From the NCBI GenBank assembly GCA_022661535.1, contig JAKULF010000020.1, forward strand, positions 372,001 to 436,000: a DNA stretch of 64,000 bases, in the 5' to 3' direction. The notes under the pieces were generated by a model, which was given only the letters and a program-made list of their open reading frames with translations, did no database searches and was not told the origin of the DNA. Each line of letters starts with the position of its first letter. Position 1 is the first letter of the stretch. This DNA comes from Eutypa lata. Its lineage: Eukaryota; Ascomycota; Sordariomycetes; Xylariales; Diatrypaceae. The position numbers were made by a program, and so were the translations under genes. This document shows positions 11,784 through 23,905 of this stretch, piece by piece.

Positions 11784-14700
11784 ATGCTGAGAAGTTCGCT
11801 TCGAAATTCTGGCAGCAAGCTCCTTAGAGCTGGCTGCCACCCATCGAGATGTCCGTCACAATCTACGAGATGCTTCTCTGTGAGCTCGACTCGCCGTCCT
11901 CTCGCCCTGTCCTCCCAAAAGCGCCTCGCCTCGACCACTTCGATCCCACCCTCTCCCAACGACAACTTCCTCTCTGGCAGCACTGCCAATTACATTGACG
12001 AGATGTACATGCAGTGGAGGGAGGATCCAGAGAGCGTTCATGTGTCATGGCAGGTCTATTTCAAGAATATGGAGTCGGGTGAGATGCCCATTCAGCAGGC
12101 TTTCACCCCACCTCCCACCCTCATCCCCGGTGCGGCGGGTGGTGTTGGACCTGCTATTGGAGTAGGTGTAGCGGGTAGCTCTGATGTCATGAACCATCTC
12201 AAGGTTCAGCTTCTTGTGCGCGCATATCAGGCTCGTGGCCATCACAAGGCCAAGATTGACCCTCTCGGTATTCGTACCGAAACGGATTTCACTACGGTCA
12301 AGCCTAAAGAACTTACTCTTGAGCACTATCAATTCACCGAAAAGGACCTCGATTCCGAGATTACCCTGGGTCCGGGTATCCTACCACGTTTCAAGCGCGA
12401 GGGTCGAGAGAAGATGCCTCTCCGTGATATCATTGCCGCCTGCGAACAAATCTACTGCGGTTCTTATGGCGTCGAATTCATTCATATCCCTGACAGGACC
12501 AAGTGCGACTGGCTGAGAGAAAGAGTCGAAGTCCCTGTGCCTTTCAAGTATTCCATCGATGAGAAGCGCCGAATTCTTGATCGCTTAATCTGGAGTTCAA
12601 GCTTTGAATCCTTCCTGGCCACGAAATATCCTAACGACAAGCGCTTTGGTTTGGAGGGTTGCGAAACCCTCGTACCTGGAATGAAGGCCCTTATTGATCG
12701 TAGCGTCGACTTCGGCGTAAAAGATATTGTGATTGGAATGCCGCATCGTGGTCGTCTCAATGTGCTCAGCAACGTCGTCCGCAAACCGAACGAGTCCATT
12801 TTCAGCGAGTTCGCCGGTACTGCTGGCGCAGAAGACGAGGGGTCGGGTGATGTCAAGTATCATTTGGGTATGAACTTCGAGCGTCCGACACCTTCCGGCA
12901 AGCGAGTCCAGCTTTCGCTAGTCGCCAACCCTTCGCATCTTGAGGCCGAGGACCCGGTTGTTCTTGGCAAGACTAGGGCTATCCAGCATTACAATAATGA
13001 TGAGAAGACTCACCGTAGTGCCATGAGCGTTCTCTTACACGGTGATGCTGCTTTTGCTGCCCAAGGTATCGTCTACGAATGTCTCGGTTTCCACTCACTT
13101 CCGGCCTTCTCTACCGGAGGAACTATCCACCTTGTTGTGAACAACCAGATCGGTTTCACTACCGACCCCCGTTTCGCCCGCTCGACCGCGTACTGTACCG
13201 ATATCGCGAAAGCCATTGATGCGCCTGTGTTCCACGTCAACGCAGACGATGTTGAAGCTGTTAATTTCGTCTGCCAGCTCGCTGCGGATTGGCGTGCCGA
13301 ATTCCAGTCCGATGTCGTCATCGACCTTGTCTGCTACCGGAAGTACGGCCACAATGAGACGGATCAGCCATCTTTCACTCAGCCCCTGATGTACAAGCGC
13401 ATTAACGAACATAACCCGCAAATCGATATCTACGTAGAGAAGCTGCTCGAGGATGGTACCTTCACAAAGGAGGATGTTGAGGAACATAGGCAGTGGGTCT
13501 GGGGCATGCTGGAAGACAGCTTCTCCAAGTCCAAGGATTACCAGCCTACTAGCAAGGAATGGACCACTTCGGCTTGGAACGGCTTCAAGTCTCCCAAGGA
13601 GTTGGCGTCGGAAGTCCTACCGCATAACCCCACTAACGTAGAGAAGCAGACGCTTGAGCATATCGCTGAGGTCATCGGCTCTGCACCAGAAGACTTCCAT
13701 CTTCACCGAAACCTGAAGCGTATCCTCGCTAACCGCTCCAAGACTGTCCTGGAGGGAAAGAACATTGATTGGTCGACCGCTGAGGCTCTTGCCTTCGGTT
13801 CGCTCGTCGCTGAGGGTCACCACGTGCGTGTCTCTGGTCAGGATGTTGAGAGAGGTACCTTCTCTCAACGCCATTCCGTCTTCCACGACCAGGAAACCGA
13901 GAATACCTACACGCCATTACAACACATAAGCAAGGACCAGGCCAAGTTTGTCATCTCTAACTCTTCGCTGAGTGAGTTCGGCGCTCTTGGCTTCGAGTAC
14001 GGCTACTCACTTTCTTCGCCCAACGCTCTCGTCATGTGGGAGGCCCAATTTGGTGACTTCGCCAACAATGCTCAATGCATTATTGATCAGTTCATTGCTT
14101 CTGGTGAAGTCAAGTGGATGCAGCGAACTGGCCTAGTCATGTCTCTACCCCATGGATATGATGGACAGGGTCCTGAGCACTCTTCTGGTCGCATAGAACG
14201 ATACCTCCAGCTTTCCAATGAGGATCCTCGTGTCTTCCCGCCTGAGGACAGGCTTGAGCGTCAGCATCAAGACTGTAACATGCAGGTTGTCTACATGACC
14301 ACCCCTGCCAACTTGTTCCACGTCCTCCGTCGGCAGATGCACAGACAGTTCAGAAAGCGTAAGCCCCCTTCATGTCCGATCCATTACATTCATTAGAAGA
14401 CATTGCTAACTTAAACACAGCTCTCATAATATTCTTCTCCAAGTCGCTCCTGCGTCACCCTCTCGCTCGATCCAATATCGAGGAGTTGACCGGTCCCGAT
14501 GCTGGATTCCAATGGATCATCCCTGATACTGAACACGCGACGGGCAGCATCAAGGGCCCCGAGGAGATTGACCGTGTCATTCTGTGCTCCGGTCAGGTCT
14601 ACGCCGCACTACACAAATACCGTGTCGACAACAAGATCGACAACGTTGCCATCACACGTATCGAGCAGCTGAACCCCTTCCCATGGAAGCAACTCAAGGA

Positions 14701-14965
14701 GAACCTGGACACATATCAGAACGCCAAGACCGTCGTATGGTGTCAAGAGGAGCCTCTCAACGCGGGTGCCTGGAGTTTCACCCAGCCGCGCATCGAGACC
14801 TTGCTGAACCACACCGAGCACCACGACCGCAAGCACGTCATATACGCCGGTCGTAACCCGTCGGCCTCGGTGGCTACTGGCCTCAAGTCCACGCACAAGA
14901 AGGAGGAGGAAGACCTGCTAGAGGCGGCGTTCACGGTGAAGCAGGATAAGCTGAAGGGCGAGTAA
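11784..14965 (+). CDS. KGD1: 2-oxoglutarate dehydrogenase E1 component, mitochondrial
   Basis: Two exons, 11784-14358 and 14421-14965, with a 62-bp intron (donor GTAAGC, branch TGCTAAC, acceptor CACAG), giving 1039 residues, the usual E1 length. It is the thiamine-diphosphate-dependent decarboxylase of the mitochondrial 2-oxoglutarate dehydrogenase complex in the TCA cycle. The first 50 residues are rich in Arg and Ser without acids, as in a matrix-targeting peptide ([17 protein letters not shown]). Landmarks: [17 protein letters not shown] near 70, [14 protein letters not shown] near 317, [16 protein letters not shown] near 358, [10 protein letters not shown] near 418, [16 protein letters not shown] near 450, and [17 protein letters not shown] near 515. 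The junction reads [19 protein letters not shown], as expected. A purine-rich tract follows the stop codon. Identification is very secure. Confidence 0.97.
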
Positions 14966-15012
14966 AGAAAGGAAGAAAGAAGGAAAGAAAGAAGGAAAGG
15001 AGGAAAGGAGGA
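14966..15012 (+). repeat. Purine-rich (GAAA/GGAAA) tract in the KGD1 3' region
   Basis: An almost pure A/G run of about 45 bp made of GAAAGAAGGAAA-like units starts immediately after the KGD1 stop codon and is probably part of the 3' UTR. Confidence 0.7.
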
Positions 15013-15841
15013 TAATAGATGGGATCAGTAGGGGGTTTTAGCTGGCTACTTAGCATGCATGACTGACTGACTAACTGACTGCATTGCATTGCATGACTTG
15101 CTTCACAATCCTTGTATTGTATCTACTTAATTGTATAACGAACGTTTGGCCTCGCATATTACATTATAACGAGGCTGGATAGATAGACCGGCCGATCACT
15201 TGTCAGATGAAGGAAGGGCTGGAGAGGCCTTTTTTCAAACAAATGCTTTTTTTTTATTTGAGAAAACAGTTGAAACCAAACGTGAAATCAGGATCGTTTA
15301 TGTCTTGTTTGGTGATGTGATGCCATGCCTGCCTGCCTACCTAGCTACCTACCTATACCTAGGTACTTAAGATACCCAACGAGAGTAGTAATGTCTAAAT
15401 GCGGTAATCCGCAGTCTGTCTTGCGGATACCAAATGAACACCTTTCAGTAGTTGACATGAGCAAGGAAGGAATGAAGGAAGGGAGGGGTATAGCACCGAG
15501 AAATTCGATCGAACGATGAATGAACACTTTAGTTTCTTGGCCAAGATTTATCTACTGATTAACTAATGCGTAGAGTGGGTAGATAGGTAAGTAAGCTTGA
15601 CTGTCCTACAGCTAATTAGCTGATATGGATGGTGCATTCACTATCTATCTATCTGGCTATTTATCGTCCTATTACCACGAAACTATCAGTACGTATGGTG
15701 GTTAGTAAAATCAATATTGCCAGTAGAGTAGGTAGCCCGTAAACCCAACAGTTATCATGAGGATAAGGGGAGGTAGAAAATCGTGAAGAGAAGATGCTAG
15801 CTTGCTGTATTGATGTTGCTTACAACAGCGTCAGTATAATA

Positions 15842-15847
<6 letters not shown>

Positions 15848-15872
<25 letters not shown>
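15848..15872. repeat. TG dinucleotide microsatellite
   Basis: About 12 uninterrupted TG units in the intergenic DNA downstream of KGD1. Confidence 0.9.
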
Positions 15873-17004
15873 CCTACCGCCCGGTGACCTTCAACCAGGT
15901 AGGTACATAATGTATCTATTTATCTGTCTAGATGTCTAGATGTCTACCTATGTTCTGATTTATGACTGACTGACTGACTGCCTCAGTAGCCATTCGGTCG
16001 TCCTGTGCCGTAATACCCTAGCCCTACGAACATTGTACGTTAAGACCGGCTATGAAACATAACCTATACTTACTTTCTACCATCATACACAACTAGATCC
16101 TGAAGTTAGCATATTAGAATGGCTACCTAGGCAGTCGTCACGCTATGTCTGCTTAAGTCTCAATTACGTAGATTATGCGTTTACCGAGCCCCTGAGCAAA
16201 CCCCCTAAATTGTCGGTGTCAACTGCGGCAATGCTGTTCCAAATAAGCAATTGGGGGCTTCTTTGGCACCTCTCTCAACACCACAGACTGACTGTTTGCT
16301 TTTCCTGGAAAGGCTTTGTCGAGCAAATAGACTATGCCATCAGGTTCAACTACCTACCTACATAGGTAGGAACCACCTAGCTAACTACTTGTATAGAGAA
16401 CCCAGCACTGTCGTCGCCATCGAAAACTACGCCTTAGCACCTGGTAGAACATCTCGAATATATATATATGCCTGTGACATGCTGTGACATATGTTTTTAT
16501 TTCCAGTTGATACTTCAAAGAACTTGCCTGATGAAGGTGAGATATCTGGCAGAAACCAAACCCACCCCCGGTTTAGACTATGTATGTACTTAAGTATCCA
16601 GCCTCTTGACGGCCTACAGGAATAGGGGCTCGACATTGCAACACAAGTATGATACACCGGACCTATCCCATCTATATCACAGTGGTATATAACAGTGCTT
16701 GCTTGCTTGCTCTAGCACCTGCATGTAGATGTCCCGGCCCATCTTGTCTTATATCACTAAGGGTTGACTGACTGAGTCTCGATTGGGATAACCATTGAAT
16801 AAAAAAAGAAACAGAAGATTACATTTTAACTTCGATGATCAGATATACGTACAGCTTGACCTCCAGTTACATTAATTAAGGTGAAGTATTTGCAACTGCA
16901 CATCTATAAGGCTATAGAGTAATGTATAGTAATAACCGTAAGAAAAAAAATTATTACGTTTAAAACCAAATTCACCCATCCCACATTTCAAAGTAGAGGG
17001 GGAA

Positions 17005-17026
17005 ATATATATATATATATATATAT
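17005..17026. repeat. AT dinucleotide microsatellite
   Basis: Eleven uninterrupted AT units about 250 bp beyond the 3' end of the DDHD lipase gene. Confidence 0.9.
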
Positions 17027-17277
17027 CATACGCAACGGGTATCCACGCTAATCATGCTGGCACGAACGAATATAACATATAAACCACAACAAACAACAAA
17101 CAAACAACGCCAAATAGCGCCCGATGTAGGTAGGCAGACAGGCACATAGTTAATCACTTACATGGTTACGTTACCTACCTACCCCTATCCAGACCAGACC
17201 AGACCAGACCGACCGACCACATAAACCCCTTCCACCTCCACCTCCACCCCCACCTCCCTAAAAACCCAACCTTCTTA

Positions 17278-20200
17278 TTAAGAACTCATCAAAGAAGTCA
17301 CAAGCGGCCTCTTCGTAGCCTTAACAGCGCGCATAGCCGGAAGCGCGTTCGCCTTGCCGGGCTTCCGGCCGATCTCCATGCACAGCATGCGGATGAGGTC
17401 GTGGTTGGCCCAGTAGCTGGTGTGGGCGCTCAGCATGTTGAGGTACTGGAGCTCGAGGGGCCCGCCCCCGGATTGCAGGAAGTAGTCGATCTGGCCGTTG
17501 TCGTTGAGCAGGAAGGCCTTGCGCTCCGCCACCTCCTCGCGCGTGAAGTCGTGGATCTCCATCTCGAGCTGCGAGGGGAGGCGCGCTGCCGTCGGGGGTC
17601 TAGCCAGGCTGGCTGGGTTGTGGGGGTGGTGGGAAGAGGAAGAAGAGGAGGAAGAGACGCCCGGCACGATGCTCATCATGGCGTTGCCTACCGATTGTAG
17701 GAAAGATGTTGTCGCGCTGGGTACGTACGCCGTCTTCAGGCTGGCCGCGTACACGGGGTCGACGGTGCCGTTGAGGAAGTAGGCGACGGCGTCTTCCCTC
17801 GCCAGGACGTTGTAGATGTTGTCGACGGCGATGCAGCCGAACAAGCCGGCGTTCCCCACCACGCTCCCGGACACGGTATCGGCGGGGTCGGCGCCCGGCT
17901 TCCGGCGTCCCCTCCGGGGCATCAGGGCACCCCGCTCGAGAAGCAGGAAGAAGGCCGCGGGGCTGCCCAGGAGGAACAGGTTCTTGGTGTCGAACTCGAA
18001 GTGGTCGAGGTGCAGCGGCTTCTCGAGCTGCAGCGGCGGCGCGAGCGTCGGCTGCCTCGACAGCACCTCCATGGCCATGACGCTCCCGAGGGAGTGCGCG
18101 ATGACGTGGACCCTCCCCCTTTCGAGGAACCCCGGGTTGTTCTGGCACCAGAGCCTGTAGACCCGGTTCGCCTCGCTGACGACCGCCGCCACCATCTTCG
18201 GCTTGTGGTGCGACATGTAGAACGGGATGTCGAACATGACGTCCGAGATCATGCTGCGGACCGCCGGGATGGTCTTAGGCTCGATGTCCTTGAGGCCGAA
18301 ACCCTGCGGGTTGTAGTTGTCCTTGTCCTCTTCTTTCATCGGGCCCCCTTCTTCGAAGGACAGGTTCTGTCTCCAATTTATAGGGAGCACCATGATGCCA
18401 TTCTGACCATCTCGCAACACCGCCTTGACAGGTTCGGTCCGAAGTTCGAGATTGATAGCTCGCCGGAACGTGTTCACGGCATGGGTGAAATGGTACGTTT
18501 CGACCTTCTCTGCTAATTTCTGGCCAATGCCGTGGATAACCAGAACCAGGTCCGTGACTTGACTACGGGCCTCTTCAGCCTCGCAGGCAGGACAAACGTT
18601 CTCTCTAGATCTCTGGGTGCCATTTTCACGGTTTACTCCGTATTGCTGGTAGTATTGCTGCTGGGTTTGCCTCTTTTGGTGCTTCCTCATCCATGCTTCG
18701 TAGTCGAACCCCCGCACGACGGGGATACCGATGGTAAGGCCCTTAGTTATCTTTGCGACCGGCCTCCTACCATAGTATGCCGAGGGCCTCAGACTAGGTT
18801 TGAGAAGAAACGCGGTAGTGCTGTCCTTATATATGACGTGATATTGTTCGAATTTCTTGTGAGCTGGGACGGATGCTGTACTGTCTTCATTAGAGGTAGG
18901 GAGCAGAGTGCCCTCGGCGGCTGCTTCACCTCGGAAACAACGTGCGGCACAGAAAGGGTTGTTGGATATTGGAGGTTCTTTGCTCTCCGTCCTTCCTCTG
19001 CTCGAAGGCTTGGTTTCTTTCGGCCATAGCGGGTGAGACACCTTCTCCTCCCCTAACGGACCTACTTCTATTGCGGACCTCAATTCGTCGGCCCATGTTT
19101 CAGTATGAGGCTTAAGTTCTCGATAACCTGCTTCTAGCTGGTTGGCAACGGCGGGATCGATGGGCCTCATGTCATCTCTACACGTTCCAGTTAGTTCCTC
19201 ATGCCCTATGCTAGCGGTATAGCGCCTCTTACTTGTAAAACCATGTCGCCCTCAGGACCGTGACAATGTCATTAACTGGAGACCAGTAAATTGGTTTCAT
19301 TTGCAAAGCCGGGAGCGAGACTTTGTGCAGTCTAGAGACGCCGACGGGTACGTCGACGCAATTTCGAGGCAGGTCCTTCTCACGGCCAGAAAGTGACGGG
19401 CGAGGGGCATGGGTGGCATAATTTGGCTTCTCTTCTACGATGGAACGTCTATTTGCTTTGCTATATAGGCCCGGCGTAGCAGCCCTCGGGATAGATGAGG
19501 GCGGAGACAGGATGGCAGGCTCTGGTGTACCTACTCGAACAAAGGGCTTGCCGGAGATGCCCGCATCGGGAAGTGAAGACTTGACGAAATTTGGTATATC
19601 CTCACCTGCCTCAACGGAGGACCCCTCGGCATTTAGTGGGGACCGCAACTTTATTGCCGATTCCCGAAGGCCCGAAGCATCGATTGACCTTCTTTTGTTA
19701 AAGAGTGAACTGTCCGGATGGTCGGAAGAAGACACGCTACTAGGCCTGTTATCCTTAGAATCTGCACGGAGTATAACCAATTCGGCCATAACATCTTGGG
19801 CCACCTTCTCTCTATCCAGAGCCTTCTGATGTCTCCGGGCAACGGCACAAAATGAGGTTCGTAGGGCGATGTCAACGTCGGGAAGAAGATCACGACAGCA
19901 TAGAGACATCGTAGTGTTTGGTGCGGAGACAGCATCTACAGGATCGATAACAGGCTGCATCATCTCGCGTGGTTGGCCTTCACGGCCGTGTTTTTCGGCA
20001 TGTTTCACAGCTAGGTCATGTACAAGGATAGCTAACTTGTCGGCATTTTCCCTGGCAAGAGATGGGCTCGGACTTCGACGGCGTCGGGCATGGCCATGAT
20101 TGCGATGATACTGGGGAGAAGCAAGACCAAGCCAAGCTCGTTCCAGGGCATTATTATCTCCCTGGGAGAAGGGTTGGACGCTGCCTCTGGAGGTCTTGGA

Positions 20201-20392
20201 ATCGGCGGTTGCGGCGAAGTTGGAAGCAGAGAGAGGGTCGTCAATGGGGATCGGCGAGGTATAGAAAAATTGGGCTTTTATGGGATGTATCTCATCGGTT
20301 TCTTCGGACGGGAAAGGCTGCGTCACCGGAGCTAGACGGCATTGTAGCCCCAAGTTATGGGATTTGGGGGACTCCCCGTAATTGTAATTCAT
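17278..20392 (-). CDS. DDHD-domain phospholipase (intracellular PLA1 family)
   Basis: Two exons, 20392-19233 and 19177-17278, with a 55-bp intron (donor GTAAGA, branch ACTAAC, acceptor TGTAG), giving 1019 residues. DDHD proteins are intracellular phospholipase A1-type enzymes acting at organelle membranes, including mitochondria and the secretory path. The junction reads TWFYKDDMRPIDPAVANQLE, matching the family's WWE-like entry segment. The lipase core shows LVLVIHGIGQKLAEK (about 598) and the nucleophile elbow VHVIAHSLGSVMAMEVL with Ser749; Ala replaces the first Gly of GxSxG, so the motif is AHSLG. The DDHD region has LFLLGSPAAFFLLL (about 784), YNVLAREDAVAYFLNGTVDP, and QIDYFLQSG...AHTSYWANHDLI near the C-terminus. 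The N-terminal 380 residues are Ser/Pro-rich and probably disordered. The 3' half is much more GC-rich than the 5' half. Divergent from the PPS1-like gene across 3.5 kb. Confidence 0.9.
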
Positions 20393-23300
20393 GGTTCAAG
20401 TGATCGGTGGTAGTGGCGACATAAAAAAAGAAAACAGAATTATCGGCCTGGACTGCGAAGTTTAGATATGTGTCCTGTATTATCCTGTATTATATTAATA
20501 TCGAATCGGGCGGTCGGAGGTGAGAGGGTCAGAATAGACGGTGTGTGTGCCATGTGTGGTGACCAGGCACCGAGTCGAAGATATGAACCGACCTAGCTCT
20601 AACTACTGCCTACACCTATAACTAGGTATAGGTATGTACATAGTTAAAAGCTATATATGTGTCATTTTGAATAAAATATTTGATAAGTTATTTTGACTAC
20701 CTATCTTTTACGTTGCTGTGAAAAGAGGCTATCGTCTTATTCGATATGTTGGAATATTGTTGAGTTGAATGTATGAGACCCGCAAAAGGTGAGTTGGTAT
20801 GTTAGCATTAACATGTGAGACCACCAGCGACACGATTTCAGGTATGACGTGCAACGCCGAGGCAAGTGTGGCTGGTGTTAGTTATTAATTTACTAGTGAC
20901 AGCCTCATGTGGCTTACCTAGTTAGTGCATGCGGGGAGCTTAGTACGACTCCACTACCTACCTGTATGTACGTACATAGGTAGTTAGATTGTTCCCTTGA
21001 TCGTGATAGCGGGATTACATATTCGTATAGCAAACTATCTAGCTAGCACGTAGTTGAAATTAAACTCTTCTAAATAACTAACTGGACAGTCCATCATCCA
21101 TCTGATAAATTGCTTCCCCAACAACCGACCTTTGAGGATATAAGTTACCTGGGCAGCTCAGTACGTAAGGTAAGCTTGAGCTTCCATTAACTACCTAGCA
21201 GATAGGTATTGTACAGCAGGAGGAAGCTTATGTGCAGTAGTAGCGCATCTAATTTAGCATTAATCTTCTCATGTGGGCAACCAAATGAGAGAACCAGAAG
21301 AGTGCACATGATAGTTAGCACTAGACTACCTACATACCTACTTACTATCCTTGTTTGCTACCATTGTTATTATAGAGTCTAGACCGACTAGGACGCTAGG
21401 GAGGTGGCTCTGAGTTGAGATTCCTACATACTACATTAGCCTTCAAAATGTTCTAAATCTAACATTATAACAATAGTTAAGCTGATGTCTACTATTGCTA
21501 ATAGGAGCTCAGTATGTAGCATAGACTAAAAGATAGATACATTATGGGTATTATTATCAACTAACTAATGAGCAGATCATGGAGTCTACTAAGCGCCAAT
21601 CTGCCAATCGAACAGGGGCAGCCCTGTCCTTCCCCGGATGCACGCTTAATGCAGCATGCATCGACATTCTGGGATGGCGTTAGCACGAGAAAGATAACCA
21701 TGTACGCATCAAGTGGCGAATTCTTCGTGCTGTATGCTGTGATGTGCTGTGCTGTGCTGTGCTGACGATCTTGTAAAAAACAATGTGACGACGATCGATG
21801 AGGGGGATATATCGTGATCGTTCAATATAACTCGAGGAGTAAAATAATATCAATCAATGCGGGTTTACTTCATTTATCCACCTCATCCTCTTCTTTCTTT
21901 CGGATCCAATCTAGTAACAGATCCAGACCCCATTGCTACCTTAGCTGCTTAGCACTTTTAACTTACGTATGCAGTGTAAACGTCGAAACTTCTAATTAGT
22001 GGATGGAGACTAGTTAGTTAACTCGTACATATGCAGAACCACATGCAGACAATGTCGCCGGTATCATTAGCGCATAGGTACGAATCACTGGGGGAGAAAA
22101 AAGGACCGACATTATATGTTTTAACTGGCCATCGTTGAATATAATTATGTAGGTATATATGTAGGAGAGGTAGGTATCTGTTGTTGGTCTGGGCATCTCT
22201 TGCATTCTCCTGCTAGACTACTAGTTACTTACTACCTTGACAAACACCTACCCACCCCTGCCACCAAGCCTACACACCTACATAATTGAGGATGATCATG
22301 ATAGGTCCGTCTTGCTCTTGACCCCATTGTCTCCCCCCCTCCTCTGCTGCAGCTCGTTTATCTTGGGGCGCCGACACAGCCTATCAGGGGCAATGAGGCG
22401 ACACTGTCGCAATGCACATGTATACGTAGTATATTAAGCACGGAATCTATAGGAGGCGATGTGACGCCCTGGGTAAGTTGTAGTTGAGCCGAAGAGTATC
22501 GCCCTCTTCTCGTGGCTTTTGTCTAGGCCCTCCCTATCTCCCGAACAAGGGCGACGTCCATTGTCAGGTAGTCAGGCTACAACCCATATTCCATATAACC
22601 TATATTAGATACACCTATTTATTCTCCCAGTATTCGACTAGCTATACCGAGGGATAACGTCATAACTCGATCTTTTGTCAAGTCTGGTACCAAAGGCTCT
22701 CTTTATATCCAGCTTCTTTGTCTTCGTGAGCTTGATCTACCGTGCTTGTAACGTACCGTACCGTACCGCGCCGTACATGTAAAAGCCCCTGCTCCTACAT
22801 AGCGGCGACATTTAAGCCTAAGTATAGTTATATGCAGAAGCAATGGCATTGCCGAATTGATCGACATCAGCCCCCTACTCAAGATAATTCAAGATACACC
22901 AGAGGATTGAAATAGATCAGACTGTCCTTCTTGTGTGAGGCAAAGAGTGGCGGGAACGGCTACTTGGCTACTGTACACATTTTGAAAGTGTCTCGAAACA
23001 CTGCCGATCACCCAACCAACACAACAACTCAACTGAGAACGACCCAGGTTATTCTTGCCATTGTTTATTCGAATTCGACCCTATTGAATAAATATGCAAG
23101 GATATACATATATATACATATATTAGTTCACTATCTATCGTTCCGCATCGAATACTTCCTCCTTGGAGTTGGTGATCCCTCAAAAAAGAGCATCGCGAAT
23201 AGAGGACCCATTTTGACGACTAACTTTCGTCTATAGATACTGCTCCCGGCCCAACCTTGTCTTATCTGCCGCCGTCACTACTGCAACAGGGGTCTTAGGC

Positions 23301-23905
23301 GATAAGGCTGGACTCCAATCAGGATCAACGGCCACACAAGTGAGTGAAACGTGAATCTGATAGACATAGATAACTTATACCCCTCCTATGTGTGTTTCTG
23401 TCACTCCTCTCCCTCCTCTCTCCCCTCCCCTTTCCTTCCTAACAACATCCTTCTAGATAACTTCATTAAGGCTCCTCCCTTCACCAGAGACGACTAACTC
23501 ATTGTTAAGATCTCCTGGGTTAATTCTAACGTGTGTGTGCCTACCTAGTTTACGCAATATAATTCACTTAAGGGCGATCCTATCCCTAGTTTAACTTTAT
23601 TGTCATTTTAGCCCCCTGCTCCTCTATTGGCCCCTGCAAGCTTTCCCCGCAATTGGGTTTGGCCTAAGTTAGCGACGTATCCGTCGTGAATCATCCCGGT
23701 AGTGGTTTAGATGATTAGCTAGGGAGGGTTGATGTAAATGACTTATACAGAGTCGCGTCGACCGACCCTTTGCAACGAACGCCATCTTGTCTTACTAAAC
23801 TTCACTCTATAACATAACATAACATTATTGTACATCTAATCATACCATACAACGAAGACGGCAACGACTCGAGAGACTACAATATATGATCATATAGTCC
23901 CAGAG
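20393..23905. other. Long divergent intergenic region DDHD lipase / PPS1
   Basis: About 3.5 kb with no recognisable coding sequence. Contents: a near-palindrome centred on TATGTACGTACATA at about 20953-20982, a TGTGC pentamer run at about 21733-21763, a CGTAC pentamer run near 22751-22775, scattered TACCTA tracts, and a CT-rich tract at about 23400-23445 that probably belongs to the PPS1 promoter. The longest open frames are about 100 codons and look random. Confidence 0.55.
20953..20982. repeat. Inverted repeat (cruciform candidate)
   Basis: The perfect 14-bp palindrome TATGTACGTACATA is flanked by CTACC on one side and GGTAG on the other, giving a longer imperfect inverted repeat with a 2-nt bulge. 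It belongs to the recurrent TACCTA/TAGGTA intergenic motif of this window. Confidence 0.7.

Larger units (their letters stand above)
14966..17277. other. Convergent intergenic region KGD1 / DDHD lipase, simple-repeat rich
   Basis: About 2.3 kb without a recognisable gene. It carries a GACT run near 15060-15080, a CCTG/CCTA tract with a perfect TACCTAGGTA at 15356-15365, a TG dinucleotide run at about 15848-15872, a second GACT run near 15963-15980, an AT run at about 17005-17026, and a short CCAGA tandem near 17190-17210. Open frames here are short and unconvincing. Confidence 0.55.

Noticed and set aside
17600..18148. 182-codon alternative - strand frame within the DDHD lipase
   Set aside because: Overlaps the lipase active-site region in another frame; Arg/Pro/Ala-rich shadow.
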